Shown here one piece after another: positions 19,265 to 28,254 of a stretch of DNA of 64,000 nucleotides. Positions within the stretch are counted from its first letter, which is position 1, and the number at the start of each line of letters is the position of its first letter. The position numbers were made by a program, and so were the translations under genes. Under the pieces are notes generated by a model. It was not told the DNA's origin. It did not search any database and saw only the letters and a program-made list of their open reading frames with translations. The DNA is from an uncultured Opitutia bacterium (GTDB lineage: Bacteria > Verrucomicrobiota > Verrucomicrobiia > Opitutales > UBA953): contig CAIOAN010000006.1 in NCBI GenBank assembly GCA_903855995.1, positions 89,401 to 153,400 on the forward strand. The letters are read 5' to 3'.

Positions 19265-20986
19265 TCAGCGCAGCTCCCTGCCGGCGCCGTCGAAGAGCTT
19301 GAACGCCTCGATGCTGTAGGTCTGGTCGGGCTTGGTACCGAGGCGGACCTTGCACGACTTCATAAGATCGCGGAAGAACTCGCGGTCCTCGGTGATGATG
19401 CGCTCAAGGTTCACCGGATGGAGCAGGATGTTGATCTCAATCTCCTTATCGGGCCCGACGGACTCGCGGAGACGACGAATCACACTGAGCAGTTTGCGCT
19501 GAATCTCGACCGACACGGTGCGCGGATTCTTCACGATGCCGCGCCCCTGGCAATGCGGACAGGCGGTGTACATCGACGTCGTGTTCGACTCGGTGTGACG
19601 CTGGCGGGTCATCTGCAGCACACCCAGCTGGGAGATCGGCAGAATCTGGTGCTTCGCACGATCGTCCTCCATGGCCTCGCGCAGCGTGTCGAAGACCTTC
19701 TTGCGGTCCTTCGGATTCTTCATGTCGATCGTGTCGATCATGATGAGGCCCCCGAGATTGCGGAGCTTGATCTGGCGAGCGGCCTCGGTGACCGCCTCAA
19801 GGTTGGCCTGCGTGATGAAATTACCGTCCTTGGCGCCATCCTTGCCGCGGTGACCACCGGTATTGACGTCGATGGCCGTGAGGGCTTCGGTCTCGTCGAT
19901 GACGATTTCGCCGCCGCTCGGGAGCGGCACGCGCCGCTGGAAGAGCTGCTCGATCTGGCGCTCGATATTGTAACGCTCGAAGACGGGAATCGGGTCGGCG
20001 TAAAGCTCGACGCGCGAGCGGGAGCGCGGGGAGACCTCGCCGACGAGATCTTGGACGAGCTTGAAGTCCTCCGGATTGTCCACCAGAATACGGTCGACCT
20101 CCTCGGTCAGAAAGTCGCGCACGGTGCGCTCGATGAGGCCGGGCTCCTGGTAGAGTAGCACGGGTTTGCGGTCCGGGGCGTTGATCTTCTCGACAATGGA
20201 CTGCCAGCGCTTGAGCAACATGTGCAGGTCGCGGACAAACCAGCGGGCCTGCTTGCCTTCGCCGGCAGTACGGATGATTACACCCATGCCCTCGGGAATG
20301 GTCAGCGAGCGGAGGATATCCTTGAGGCGCTCGCGCTCGGAGGACTCTTCGATTTTACGCGAAACGCCGCACGCGCCGCTGAAAGGCATCAGCACGAGAT
20401 AGCGACCGGGCAAAGCGATGTTGGTGGTCGAACGGGGGCCCTTGGTGCCGATCTGATCCTTGACGACCTGGATGACGATATCCGATCCGGCCGGGAAGAG
20501 CTGCGGGATGTCCTTCGCCTGGTAGCGGGCCTTGCGCTGTTTCTGCTCGGCGGATTCGTTATCGCGAATGAACTCCACCTGCGAGTCATTAGCCGCCGGA
20601 AGCATGTCCCAGTAGTGCAGGAAGGCGTTCTTCGGCTGACCGATATCCACGAACGCAGCCTTGAGGCCGGATTCGAGATTCTGGACGCGGCCCTTGAAGA
20701 CGGCGCCGACCATGCGGTTCTCGCCCTTGTGTTCGATTTCGAACTTATCAAGGACCCCGTTGGTGAGGAGTGCGACTCGCTTCTCCAGCGTCTCGGCGTT
20801 GATGACGAGCTCGCGGTAGACCGCGCGGTCTTTGGAGAAGTGCTTGACGATGCGCTGCAGGAGCGGGAGCTCCTTGCGTCGTTTGGCCGCCTCGTCGGCC
20901 AGCTGACGCTGGTCGATTGGGGAGGTCTGTTCGCCGCCTTCAGGCAGCTCTTCGTTAATATCTTCGGGTTCGGTATTGTCGGTCAT
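19265..20986 (-). CDS. rng: Ribonuclease E/G family endoribonuclease
   Basis: Endonuclease for single-stranded RNA with a 5'-end sensor, acting in rRNA maturation and mRNA decay. The 573-aa product has a charged N-terminal lead (1-55), the S1 domain (about 85-200, KGRVQNLESGLKAAFVDIG), the catalytic metal site with ALTAIDVNTGG and MIDTIDM, and the zinc-link CPHCQGRG. It lacks the long disordered scaffold of E. coli RNase E, so the RNase G name fits best. Starts 5 bases after the rodA stop, so the two are cotranscribed. Confidence 0.92.
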   Translation of the reverse strand: MTDNTEPEDINEELPEGGEQTSPIDQRQLADEAAKRRKELPLLQRIVKHFSKDRAVYRELVINAETLEKRVALLTNGVLDKFEIEHKGENRMVGAVFKGRVQNLESGLKAAFVDIGQPKNAFLHYWDMLPAANDSQVEFIRDNESAEQKQRKARYQAKDIPQLFPAGSDIVIQVVKDQIGTKGPRSTTNIALPGRYLVLMPFSGACGVSRKIEESSERERLKDILRSLTIPEGMGVIIRTAGEGKQARWFVRDLHMLLKRWQSIVEKINAPDRKPVLLYQEPGLIERTVRDFLTEEVDRILVDNPEDFKLVQDLVGEVSPRSRSRVELYADPIPVFERYNIERQIEQLFQRRVPLPSGGEIVIDETEALTAIDVNTGGHRGKDGAKDGNFITQANLEAVTEAARQIKLRNLGGLIMIDTIDMKNPKDRKKVFDTLREAMEDDRAKHQILPISQLGVLQMTRQRHTESNTTSMYTACPHCQGRGIVKNPRTVSVEIQRKLLSVIRRLRESVGPDKEIEINILLHPVNLERIITEDREFFRDLMKSCKVRLGTKPDQTYSIEAFKLFDGAGRELR

Positions 20987-20991
20987 CTCGG

Positions 20992-22326
20992 TCAGGCGGT
21001 TAAGCCGGTTGCCGGAGAGCCTCCGTCTTCGCCGCCACCGGACGAATGTCGGTGGACGCTCTGGACTAATCCAAGGAGCAGGAAACAGCTGAGAACAAAA
21101 GACCCACCGTAGCTAAGGAAAGGAAGGGGGACACCGGTGACGGGCATCAGATTGATATTCATGCCGATATTGACGACGACGTGTGTGCCGAGCACGACCG
21201 CGGCGCCAATGGCCAGCAAGGAACCAAAGCGATCCGCCGCCCGGGACGCCGTGCGCACGACGCGCCAGAACAGCAGGGCAAATGCGCCGATCACTAAAAG
21301 GCCGCCGGTGAAGCCGATTTCTTCGGCCATCCCGGAAAAAAGAAAGTCGTTATGCGCCGCCGCCTCCGGCAGATAGCCAAAGCGCGCCTGGGTGCCGTTG
21401 CCAACGCCCTGGCCGGCGAAACCTCCGCGACCGACGGCGATGACAGCCTGGTTTACGTTCCAGGTGACCCCGAGTCCCTTCGGGTCGATCACATGCGGCG
21501 CCACGAAGGACATGATGCGCTCGCGCTGGTAGTCCTTGAGCAGGAAGAACCAGGCCGTGGCCTCATGCTTGCCGCGCACGAATCGGGCCGGATCCCGGTC
21601 TTCCGGATGGGCGGATGAATACTGGGTCACCTTGGCCGAATATTCCTGCAAATCGAGCGCGATGACCCCGGCCAAAATCAGGGAAGCCACCCCGGCCACC
21701 ACAAAGAACCTGGAAGTCAGGCCGGCGACAAAAAGCAGGATGAATGAAAGCGGCAGGTAGATGAGCGCTGAACCTAGGTCTGGCTGCACAAAAATCAAGA
21801 CAAACGGGACCGCCGCCGACCCCAAAGCCAGTAATACGGTCCGCCAAGTGGCGCGGAAATTTCCGATGGGAGACCGCGCCAAGAGCGCCGCCAGAAAAAT
21901 CAGGGCCCCCACCTTGGCGAACTCGGAGGGCTGCAGGGACAACGGGCCGAGGCTGATCCACCGCCGGGCACCGTTAGTAATATGAATATACGAACCGAAA
22001 TCCCGCTTCAACAACGCACACAGGGCCACCGGCAGAAGTAAGCAGATGGCGGCGAGATATATTCGCCGGGCATGCACCTGAATCTGGCGGTAATCCACCG
22101 AAGCAATCGCCCAGTAGGCGATCCAACCGAGGGCGATGAAGACGATCTGCGAACGGAAGTAGGTGGATTCACGGGCGCTGCCAGCCGACTGAATCGCCAC
22201 CACACCGAGCGCGCTCAGGAACAGTATAAGCACCACCTGCGTCCAGTCCGTCCGCCAAGCGAAATTGGCGAATTTATCCCACCAGACCGCGGCCGAAGAC
22301 CGCTCATTGTCAAGGTGTTGGGACAT
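20992..22326 (-). CDS. rodA: Rod-shape glycan polymerase RodA
   Basis: SEDS-family peptidoglycan glycosyltransferase of the elongation machinery in the inner membrane. The 444-aa product has about ten membrane segments, WISLGPLSLQPSEFAK (family signature) and MPVTGVPLPFLSYGGS near the C-terminus. A roughly 25-residue cytosolic lead precedes the first helix, and the C-terminus is Gly/Ser-rich. RodA and FtsW cannot be split with certainty by motif, but the rodA-rng neighbourhood and loop sequence favour RodA. Confidence 0.9.
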   Translation of the reverse strand: MSQHLDNERSSAAVWWDKFANFAWRTDWTQVVLILFLSALGVVAIQSAGSARESTYFRSQIVFIALGWIAYWAIASVDYRQIQVHARRIYLAAICLLLPVALCALLKRDFGSYIHITNGARRWISLGPLSLQPSEFAKVGALIFLAALLARSPIGNFRATWRTVLLALGSAAVPFVLIFVQPDLGSALIYLPLSFILLFVAGLTSRFFVVAGVASLILAGVIALDLQEYSAKVTQYSSAHPEDRDPARFVRGKHEATAWFFLLKDYQRERIMSFVAPHVIDPKGLGVTWNVNQAVIAVGRGGFAGQGVGNGTQARFGYLPEAAAHNDFLFSGMAEEIGFTGGLLVIGAFALLFWRVVRTASRAADRFGSLLAIGAAVVLGTHVVVNIGMNINLMPVTGVPLPFLSYGGSFVLSCFLLLGLVQSVHRHSSGGGEDGGSPATGLTA

Positions 22327-22440
22327 GCCAGAGGCAACCCCGATTCAGCCATGCTGGCAAGGCGAACCTCCCGAAAGGGCTTGCGGATGGGACTCCAACC
22401 GCAAGGGTAGCCGCCCGGATCTCCGGAAACCGCGACGACC

Positions 22441-23877
22441 ATGCCTGTGGCAGCCGACCAAAGCATCCTCGCCGCCGTGGCGTTCTCCTCGGGAGCCATC
22501 GTGGCCTATGCGGTGGCGAAATGGCGCGAGAACACCCTAGGAGCGATCCGGGACGCCCGCCTCCGATCCGAGGTCGAACTCGCCCGCCGCGAGGCGACCG
22601 TCGAGGCCGCCGAACTTCACGCGAAAGCCGAGGCTGAACAACGGGAGGCGGCACGGCTCAAAGCCGCGGCCGAAGCGGAAGTCCGCCAGGCTGACGAGCT
22701 TCGCCACGAGAACGAGCGGCAACGCGACTTCCTCCACCGCGAACTTCAACGTCTCGCCAAAGTCAGCCCCGAAGAAGCCCGCACGCTGCTCCTCAACGCG
22801 ATGCGCGCCGAGTACGGCAACGAAGCCCAGCACCTTCGCCGCGAACTCCTCGACCAAGTCGAGCAGGACATCGACGACGAAGCGCGCCGCAAGCTGCTCT
22901 CGGCGATGCAGCGCCTCACGACGACGACCACGCAGGACGCCACCGCGCTTTCTGTTTCGCTGCCCAATGAAGACATGAAAGGTCGCCTCATCGGCCGTGA
23001 AGGTCGCAATATCCGCACCTTCGAACAGAGCACGGGCGCGACCTTGCTCATCGATGAAACCCCTGGATTAGCAATGGTTTCATGCTTCGACCCGGTCCGC
23101 CGAGAAATCGCACGTATCGCCCTCGAGCGCATCGTGAAAGACGGCCGCATCTCGCCCGGACTGATTGAAGACTCCGTGCGCTCGGCCGGAGAAGAAGTCG
23201 TCAAACACGCCCGACGCCTCGGCCGCGACGCCGTGCGAGATCTTGGCCTCCCGCCCATGGACGCCGCCGTGGAGGAACTCCTCGGACGTCTCCACTTCCG
23301 CCTCTCCGCCAATCAGAACACCCTCGCCCATTCGGTGGAAGTCGCCCAGCTCTGCGCGATGCTCGCCGCCGAAATCGGCATCGACCCGGTGCCCGCCAAG
23401 CGCGCCGGCCTGCTGCATGATTTAGGCAAAGCCATCGAAGCCGAGGCGGGCAGCAGCCATGCGCTCGCCGGTGCCGCCCTGCTTCGCCGCCTGGGCGAAG
23501 ATCTCCGCGTCGTGAACGCCGTCGCCGCCCACCACCGCGAGGTTGAAGCGGAAAGTCTCTACGCACCGCTGGTGATGATCGCCGACGCCGCCTCGGGCTC
23601 TCGCCCCGGCGCCCGCTCCTCCACCCTGGAGAGCTACGCCCAGCGGGTTCGCCGCCTCGAGGAAATCGCCCTGACATTCGAGGGGGTCCGCGAAGCCTTC
23701 GCCTTCCAGTCGGGCCGCGAACTCCGGGTCATCGTCGACCCGGGTAAGGTCGATGATTTCGGAGCCACGGAACTGGCCCGCCGTATCCGCCTCAAGGTGG
23801 AAGAAAGCCTTTCTTACCAAGGAACGGTCAAAATCGTCCTGATTCGTGAACAAAGGTTCACTGAAGAGGCCCGCTGA
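22441..23877 (+). CDS. rny: Ribonuclease Y
   Basis: Membrane-tethered endoribonuclease that starts mRNA decay. The 478-aa protein has an N-terminal membrane anchor (about residues 8-26), a long charged coiled coil (about 40-150), the KH domain with GRLIGREGRNIR near residue 180, and the HD domain with HSVEVAQLC and LLHDLGKA (metal-binding HD) followed by AAHHREVEA. It is slightly shorter than the usual 510-520 aa, mainly in the coiled coil. Divergent from rodA-rng. Confidence 0.95.
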   Translation: MPVAADQSILAAVAFSSGAIVAYAVAKWRENTLGAIRDARLRSEVELARREATVEAAELHAKAEAEQREAARLKAAAEAEVRQADELRHENERQRDFLHRELQRLAKVSPEEARTLLLNAMRAEYGNEAQHLRRELLDQVEQDIDDEARRKLLSAMQRLTTTTTQDATALSVSLPNEDMKGRLIGREGRNIRTFEQSTGATLLIDETPGLAMVSCFDPVRREIARIALERIVKDGRISPGLIEDSVRSAGEEVVKHARRLGRDAVRDLGLPPMDAAVEELLGRLHFRLSANQNTLAHSVEVAQLCAMLAAEIGIDPVPAKRAGLLHDLGKAIEAEAGSSHALAGAALLRRLGEDLRVVNAVAAHHREVEAESLYAPLVMIADAASGSRPGARSSTLESYAQRVRRLEEIALTFEGVREAFAFQSGRELRVIVDPGKVDDFGATELARRIRLKVEESLSYQGTVKIVLIREQRFTEEAR

Positions 23878-23886
23878 GGGAGTTTC

Positions 23887-23914
23887 TTGTTGTTAAGCTA
23901 GGGTGGCGTATTTA
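23887..23914 (+). promoter_or_regulatory. Possible promoter of the RGG-rich gene with a structured leader
   Basis: TTGTTG (23887-23892), a 16-base spacer and TATTTA (23909-23914) lie just after rny. The resulting leader of about 150 bases holds two small hairpins: CCGGGAG-TTC-CTCCCGG (23928-23944 region) and GGAGG-TTCGT-CCTCC (about 23962-23976). Confidence 0.4.
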
Positions 23915-24072
23915 TTCACATTCTTTCCGGGAGTTCCTCCCGGAGCCGTTCGGCACCCCAAGGAGGTTCGTCCTCCGTCACCAAGGGTCCGACAAACCGC
24001 GTCGTCTCTCCACAACGGAGAAGCCCGCATCATCCGGTCGGCCATAACGAAGGCCGCCCCAACATAAGAAAC

Positions 24073-25014
24073 ATGAGCCAAGAAGAAACCCAGGGCCAGG
24101 AGCCAGTCTCCGCCCACCAACCCGCCGCGGACGCAGGCGCCAGTGAAGTCCGCACCCCCGCCCCCCGCCTCAACGAAGCCAAGCTGGAGTCCGCCCACGC
24201 GGAACTCCCTCCGCTCTCCGTAATCGGGGCCTCGTCCGAACCCGCCGCCAAGCCTGGTACCATCACGACGCCGAAGCAGTTCGGTCGCCGTGGCACGCCC
24301 CGTGGCGCCGCTCCCTCGGCCGCCAACGGTCAGGCCGCCCGCCCGACCTGTGGCGTCGTCGAAGACCCGTCTCAGCTGACCGAGAACCTCTCGGGCGATC
24401 GCGCCCAGTCGGCCGCTCCGGAACAGCGCGAGCAGCGCGAACCGCGTGAACGTCGTGAACCGCGCGCCGAAGGCGAGCCGGGTCCCCGCCGCGAACCGCG
24501 TGAACGCCGCCCCGAAGGCTTCACCGAAGAAGGCCGCCAGCCCGGCATCCCGCAGGGCGACCGCCCGCGTCGCGAACCGCGCGCCGAAGGCGAACGTGGT
24601 CCTCGTCGCGAGCCCCGCGCCGAAGGCGACCGTGGCCCCCGCCCTGAAGGCGACCGTGGTCCGCGTCGCGAAGATCGCCCGCGTCGCGAAGACCGGCCGC
24701 GCATCCAGATCGAGCCTGTCGTCATCCCTGTTCAGGCGCCGATCGGCTTCTGGGCCTCGGTGAAGCGCAAGCTCGCTACCCTCTTCGGCATTCCCACCAA
24801 AGCCGTCTTCGTTCCTTCCGAACGCAGCCAGCAGCCCCGCGGCGAACATCGCGGCGAACGCTCCGACCGCGGTCATCGCGGCGGCCGTGGTCGCGGCGAC
24901 TTCCGTGGCGGTTCCCGCGATGGCTCTCGCGGCGGTGATCGCGGTGGCTCCCGTGGTGGTCGCGGAGATTCCCGCGGCGACCGCGGTCCTCGCAACGGTC
25001 CTCGCGAAGGCTGA
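24073..25014 (+). CDS. RGG/Arg-Glu-rich intrinsically disordered protein
   Basis: No named family recognised. The 313-aa product is low complexity almost throughout. Residues 1-110 are Ala/Pro/Glu-rich; about 115-215 is a run of Arg-Glu-Pro units (REPRERREP, RRPRAEGDRGP types); about 215-255 is the only ordered-looking piece (IEPVVIPVQAPIGFWASVKRKL then ATLFGIPTKAVFVP, described in two parts); residues 258-313 are RGG/RG repeats. RGG boxes bind RNA in other organisms. It lies directly after RNase Y, in its own transcript by the promoter call, and ends with a strong terminator. Reading frame is supported by the absence of stops and by a clear ATG, and the opposite-strand open frame is a mirror of the repeats. 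Confidence 0.65.
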   Translation: MSQEETQGQEPVSAHQPAADAGASEVRTPAPRLNEAKLESAHAELPPLSVIGASSEPAAKPGTITTPKQFGRRGTPRGAAPSAANGQAARPTCGVVEDPSQLTENLSGDRAQSAAPEQREQREPRERREPRAEGEPGPRREPRERRPEGFTEEGRQPGIPQGDRPRREPRAEGERGPRREPRAEGDRGPRPEGDRGPRREDRPRREDRPRIQIEPVVIPVQAPIGFWASVKRKLATLFGIPTKAVFVPSERSQQPRGEHRGERSDRGHRGGRGRGDFRGGSRDGSRGGDRGGSRGGRGDSRGDRGPRNGPREG

Positions 25015-25020
25015 TTGAAC

Positions 25021-25053
25021 CGGGGGCGCCAAACGGCGCCCCCGCTCTTTTTT
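25021..25053 (+). terminator. Terminator after the RGG-rich gene
   Basis: Nine-bp perfect stem GGGGGCGCC/GGCGCCCCC with loop AAAC, then GCTCTTTTTT. It ends 6 bases before the murA start. Confidence 0.9.
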
Positions 25054-25058
25054 ACACG

Positions 25059-26351
25059 ATGCTCCAGGTCGCACGCATCCGAGGAGGCCACGTGCTGCGA
25101 GGTTCCATCCGCGCGGCGGGCTCAAAGAACGCCTCGCTGCCACTGCTCGCCGCTTCGCTCCTCACGAGCGAGACGGTGACGTTGCGCAACGTGCCAGACC
25201 TGAGCGATGTCCGCTACATGGCGGAAATCCTCGGCCACCAAGGCGCCGTCGTCACCCACCCCGAGCCTGGCGTCTGGACGATTCGCGCCGAGACGATCAC
25301 CCACCGCACACCCTACGACCTCGTGCGCAAGATGCGGGCATCAGTCTGCCTGCTCGGCTCCCTACTCGGTCGCCTCCGCCATGCGGAGATGGCGATCCCC
25401 GGCGGCTGCGTGATCGGACCGCGCCCCATCGACCTCCACCTGAAAGGCCTCGAGGCGATGGGCTGCATCGTGAACGTGGAGGCGGGCCTCGTGCAGGTCG
25501 ACGCCACGCCCGCCCGCGGCGGCGATATCTTCATGGGCGGCCCGATGGGCAGCACGGTGCTCGGCACCGCCAATATCGTGATGGCCGCAAGCCTTACACC
25601 GGGACGCACGCGCATCGAATGCGCCGCCCGCGAGCCCGAAGTGGTCGACCTCTGCGAGATGTTGATCAAGATGGGCGCACACATCAGCGGCCACGGCACG
25701 AACCTCATCGAGGTCGAAGGCGTCGCTACCCTCCATGGCTGTGACCATACGGTCATCGCCGATCGCATCGAGGCAGGCACCTACCTGGTGGCCGGCGCCA
25801 TCACTGGCGGCGATGTCACGGTGACACACTGCAATCCCGACCACCTGACGGCGTTCTTAAACAAACTGCGCGAGGCGGGCGTGAGCGTCGAAACCGGGCC
25901 CGACTTTGTCCGCGCTTTTGGTAAGCCGGCTCACGCCGTCGAGATCATCACGGAACCCTACCCAGGCTTCCCGACCGACCTTCAGGCCCAATTCATGGCC
26001 CTCCAACTGCTCGTCGATGGACGCAGTACAGTCACCGAAAAAATCTACCCTGCCCGCTTTATGCATGCGGCGGAGCTGCAACGCATGGGCGCCGAGATTG
26101 CCATCGATGGAGCCACGGCAGCCATCTACGGCGACCGGCCGCTCTCGGGCGCTCCGGTGATGGCCTCCGATCTGCGTGCTTCCGCCGCCCTCATCCTGGC
26201 GGCGCTGGTCGCCAAGGGTGAGACCTGGGTCCAGCGCCTCTACCACCTCGACCGTGGTTACGAACGCTTCGAAGAACGCCTCCGCAGCCTCGGCGCCGAC
26301 ATCGAACGCCTCCCCGCCTCCGCGTTGCCGAAAGGCTTCGCCGAGGACTGA
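25059..26351 (+). CDS. murA: UDP-N-acetylglucosamine 1-carboxyvinyltransferase
   Basis: First committed step of peptidoglycan synthesis: adds enolpyruvate to UDP-GlcNAc. The 430-aa product has the GSKNA motif with the PEP/UDP-GlcNAc-binding lysine near residue 23, and the catalytic Cys117 in PGGCVIGPRPIDLH. A Cys (rather than Asp) at this place is the form that fosfomycin modifies, by family knowledge. The start is only 6 bases after a terminator, so its promoter must lie within or before the hairpin, or the terminator is partly read through. Confidence 0.96.
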   Translation: MLQVARIRGGHVLRGSIRAAGSKNASLPLLAASLLTSETVTLRNVPDLSDVRYMAEILGHQGAVVTHPEPGVWTIRAETITHRTPYDLVRKMRASVCLLGSLLGRLRHAEMAIPGGCVIGPRPIDLHLKGLEAMGCIVNVEAGLVQVDATPARGGDIFMGGPMGSTVLGTANIVMAASLTPGRTRIECAAREPEVVDLCEMLIKMGAHISGHGTNLIEVEGVATLHGCDHTVIADRIEAGTYLVAGAITGGDVTVTHCNPDHLTAFLNKLREAGVSVETGPDFVRAFGKPAHAVEIITEPYPGFPTDLQAQFMALQLLVDGRSTVTEKIYPARFMHAAELQRMGAEIAIDGATAAIYGDRPLSGAPVMASDLRASAALILAALVAKGETWVQRLYHLDRGYERFEERLRSLGADIERLPASALPKGFAED

Positions 26352-26388
26352 GGGTTGCCAATCCCACGCGACTCCGCACCTTGCGCCC

Positions 26389-27435
26389 ATGGCCCGTGCC
26401 AAGGATTCGCCCGATGACCCCCAGCCGCCCGCCGGCAAGGAAGCCGTGTCGCGCGTGAATCGCTCGCTCGACGCCTCGCTGCGCCCTCCGAAACTCGACG
26501 ACTTCGTCGGTCAGGCCCGCACGGTCGAACGACTCCGCGTGATGATCGGCGCCGCGCGCCGCGAAGGCCGCACGCTCGACCATATCCTACTGCACGGGCC
26601 GCCCGGACTCGGCAAGACGACGCTGGCGATGATTCTCGCCGAAGAGATGGGCCGCCCCATCCGCGTCACCTCCGGACCGGTCGTCGAAAAAGCCTCCGAC
26701 CTCGCAGGCCTACTCACCAGCCTGCAGGAGGGCGAGCTGCTCTTCATCGACGAAATCCACCGCATCCCGAAGACGGTCGAAGAATTCCTCTACTCAGCAA
26801 TGGAGGATTTTCGCATCGATATCATGATCGACCAAGGACCGAACGCACGCTCGGTGCGACTCGATCTACCGAAGTTCACCTTGGTCGGGGCCACGACCCG
26901 CACGGGCCTGCTCACCGCCCCGCTGCGCAGCCGCTTCACGTTGCAGACGCGCCTCGATTACTACACCCGCGAACAGCTTTTGAGCATCGTGCGCCGTAAC
27001 GCCGAACTACTGCAGCTCGACATCGACCAAGGCGGCTCCGATGAGATCGCGCGCCGCGCCCGCGGCACGCCGCGCATCGTCAACAATCTCCTGCGCTTCA
27101 CCCGCGACTACGCCCTTGAACGTGCCGGCGGCAAAGCCGATGCCGCCGTGACGGCCGCCGCCCTCGAGCTCCTTGAAATCGACCGCCATGGACTCGACGA
27201 AATGGATCACCGCTTCCTCCGCGCGATGGCGGAGAAACATAACGGCGGCCCGGTCGGCCTTAACAGCATCGGGGCGGCCATCGGTGAAGACGCCCACACG
27301 CTCGAGGAAGTACATGAGCCGTTCCTCGTCCAAGAGGGCTACGTCCTGCGCACCCCGCAGGGACGCGTTTTGGCCCCCAAGGGCTGGCTAGCCGTGGGCC
27401 TGACGCCGCCGCCCCAGCCGGGCGGCGCACTCTGA
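26389..27435 (+). CDS. ruvB: Holliday junction branch-migration helicase subunit RuvB
   Basis: AAA+ motor that drives branch migration with RuvA. The ATG at 26389 (MARAKDSPDD) gives 348 aa; the frame is open further upstream inside murA but without similarity. Walker A GPPGLGKT is at residues 70-77, with LLFIDEIHR, the sensor ATTRTG, arginine-finger PLRSRF and the C-terminal winged helix ending GRVLAPKGW. ruvA and ruvC are not next to it. Confidence 0.96.
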   Translation: MARAKDSPDDPQPPAGKEAVSRVNRSLDASLRPPKLDDFVGQARTVERLRVMIGAARREGRTLDHILLHGPPGLGKTTLAMILAEEMGRPIRVTSGPVVEKASDLAGLLTSLQEGELLFIDEIHRIPKTVEEFLYSAMEDFRIDIMIDQGPNARSVRLDLPKFTLVGATTRTGLLTAPLRSRFTLQTRLDYYTREQLLSIVRRNAELLQLDIDQGGSDEIARRARGTPRIVNNLLRFTRDYALERAGGKADAAVTAAALELLEIDRHGLDEMDHRFLRAMAEKHNGGPVGLNSIGAAIGEDAHTLEEVHEPFLVQEGYVLRTPQGRVLAPKGWLAVGLTPPPQPGGAL

Positions 27436-27483
27436 CGCTGGACATCGACGAATTCCATCGGCTAAGGTCTGCACCTTAAAGCC

Positions 27484-28254
27484 ATGGCAAAACGTTGGGT
27501 CATCAAACTCGGTTCCGGTCTGCTCACCCGCAAGGACGGCAAGGTAGACCGCGTCCAGATCGGGCGCATCGTCGACCAAGTCGCCGCCCTCAATAAGCGG
27601 GGCATCCAAGTCGTCGTCGTCACCTCGGGTGCCGTCGCCGCCGGCATGACCGCCATGGGCCTCGACAAACGCCCGAAGGAAGCCCGCGAACTCCAGGCCT
27701 GCGCCACGGTCGGCCAGCCCGAGCTGATGTCCGAATACGGCAAACACCTGCGCCGCCATAAGCTCCTCGGTGCGCAGATGCTGCTGACCTACTGGGATCT
27801 CGACAGCCGCGCCTGCACCCGCAACGCCCGAGCGACGCTCGACCTACTCCTCGCCCGCAAGCGCTTCATCCCGATCATCAACGAGAACGACGCCATCGCT
27901 GACGAGGAAATCAAAGTCGGCGACAATGACCGCCTCTCCGCGCACGTCGCCGCCCTCGTCGGCGCCGACCTGCTCATCATTCTCTCGGGCATCCAAGGCC
28001 TGATGACGAAGTCCGACGGCACCGGCGACCTGATTCCTTCGGTCCGGAAGATTGACGACGCCGTACGCGCCCTGGCCGGAGGCGCCGGCTCCGAGCGTAA
28101 CGTCGGCGGCATGGTCACGAAATTGCTCGCCGCGGAAATCGCTGCCGAAGGCGGCGTCGACACCCTCATCGCCAGCGGACGCCGTCCGAACGTACTCATC
28201 GAGCTCGCCACCGGCAAGAAGCTCGGCACTCGCTTCTCCCTGCGGAAGAAATGA
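27484..28254 (+). CDS. proB: Glutamate 5-kinase
   Basis: First step of proline synthesis. The 256-aa protein is an amino-acid-kinase domain only: VIKLGSGLLT at the start, TSGAVAAGM, the INENDAI and KVGDNDRLSA motifs. It lacks the C-terminal PUA domain found in E. coli ProB, as in several other phyla. Stop and the proA start overlap as ATGA, so the two are translationally coupled. Confidence 0.95.
   Translation: MAKRWVIKLGSGLLTRKDGKVDRVQIGRIVDQVAALNKRGIQVVVVTSGAVAAGMTAMGLDKRPKEARELQACATVGQPELMSEYGKHLRRHKLLGAQMLLTYWDLDSRACTRNARATLDLLLARKRFIPIINENDAIADEEIKVGDNDRLSAHVAALVGADLLIILSGIQGLMTKSDGTGDLIPSVRKIDDAVRALAGGAGSERNVGGMVTKLLAAEIAAEGGVDTLIASGRRPNVLIELATGKKLGTRFSLRKK

Noticed and set aside
23893..25143. 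416-codon minus-strand open frame
   Set aside because: Mirror of the repetitive RGG gene; repeats lack stops on both strands. The plus frame has the terminator and sensible ATG.
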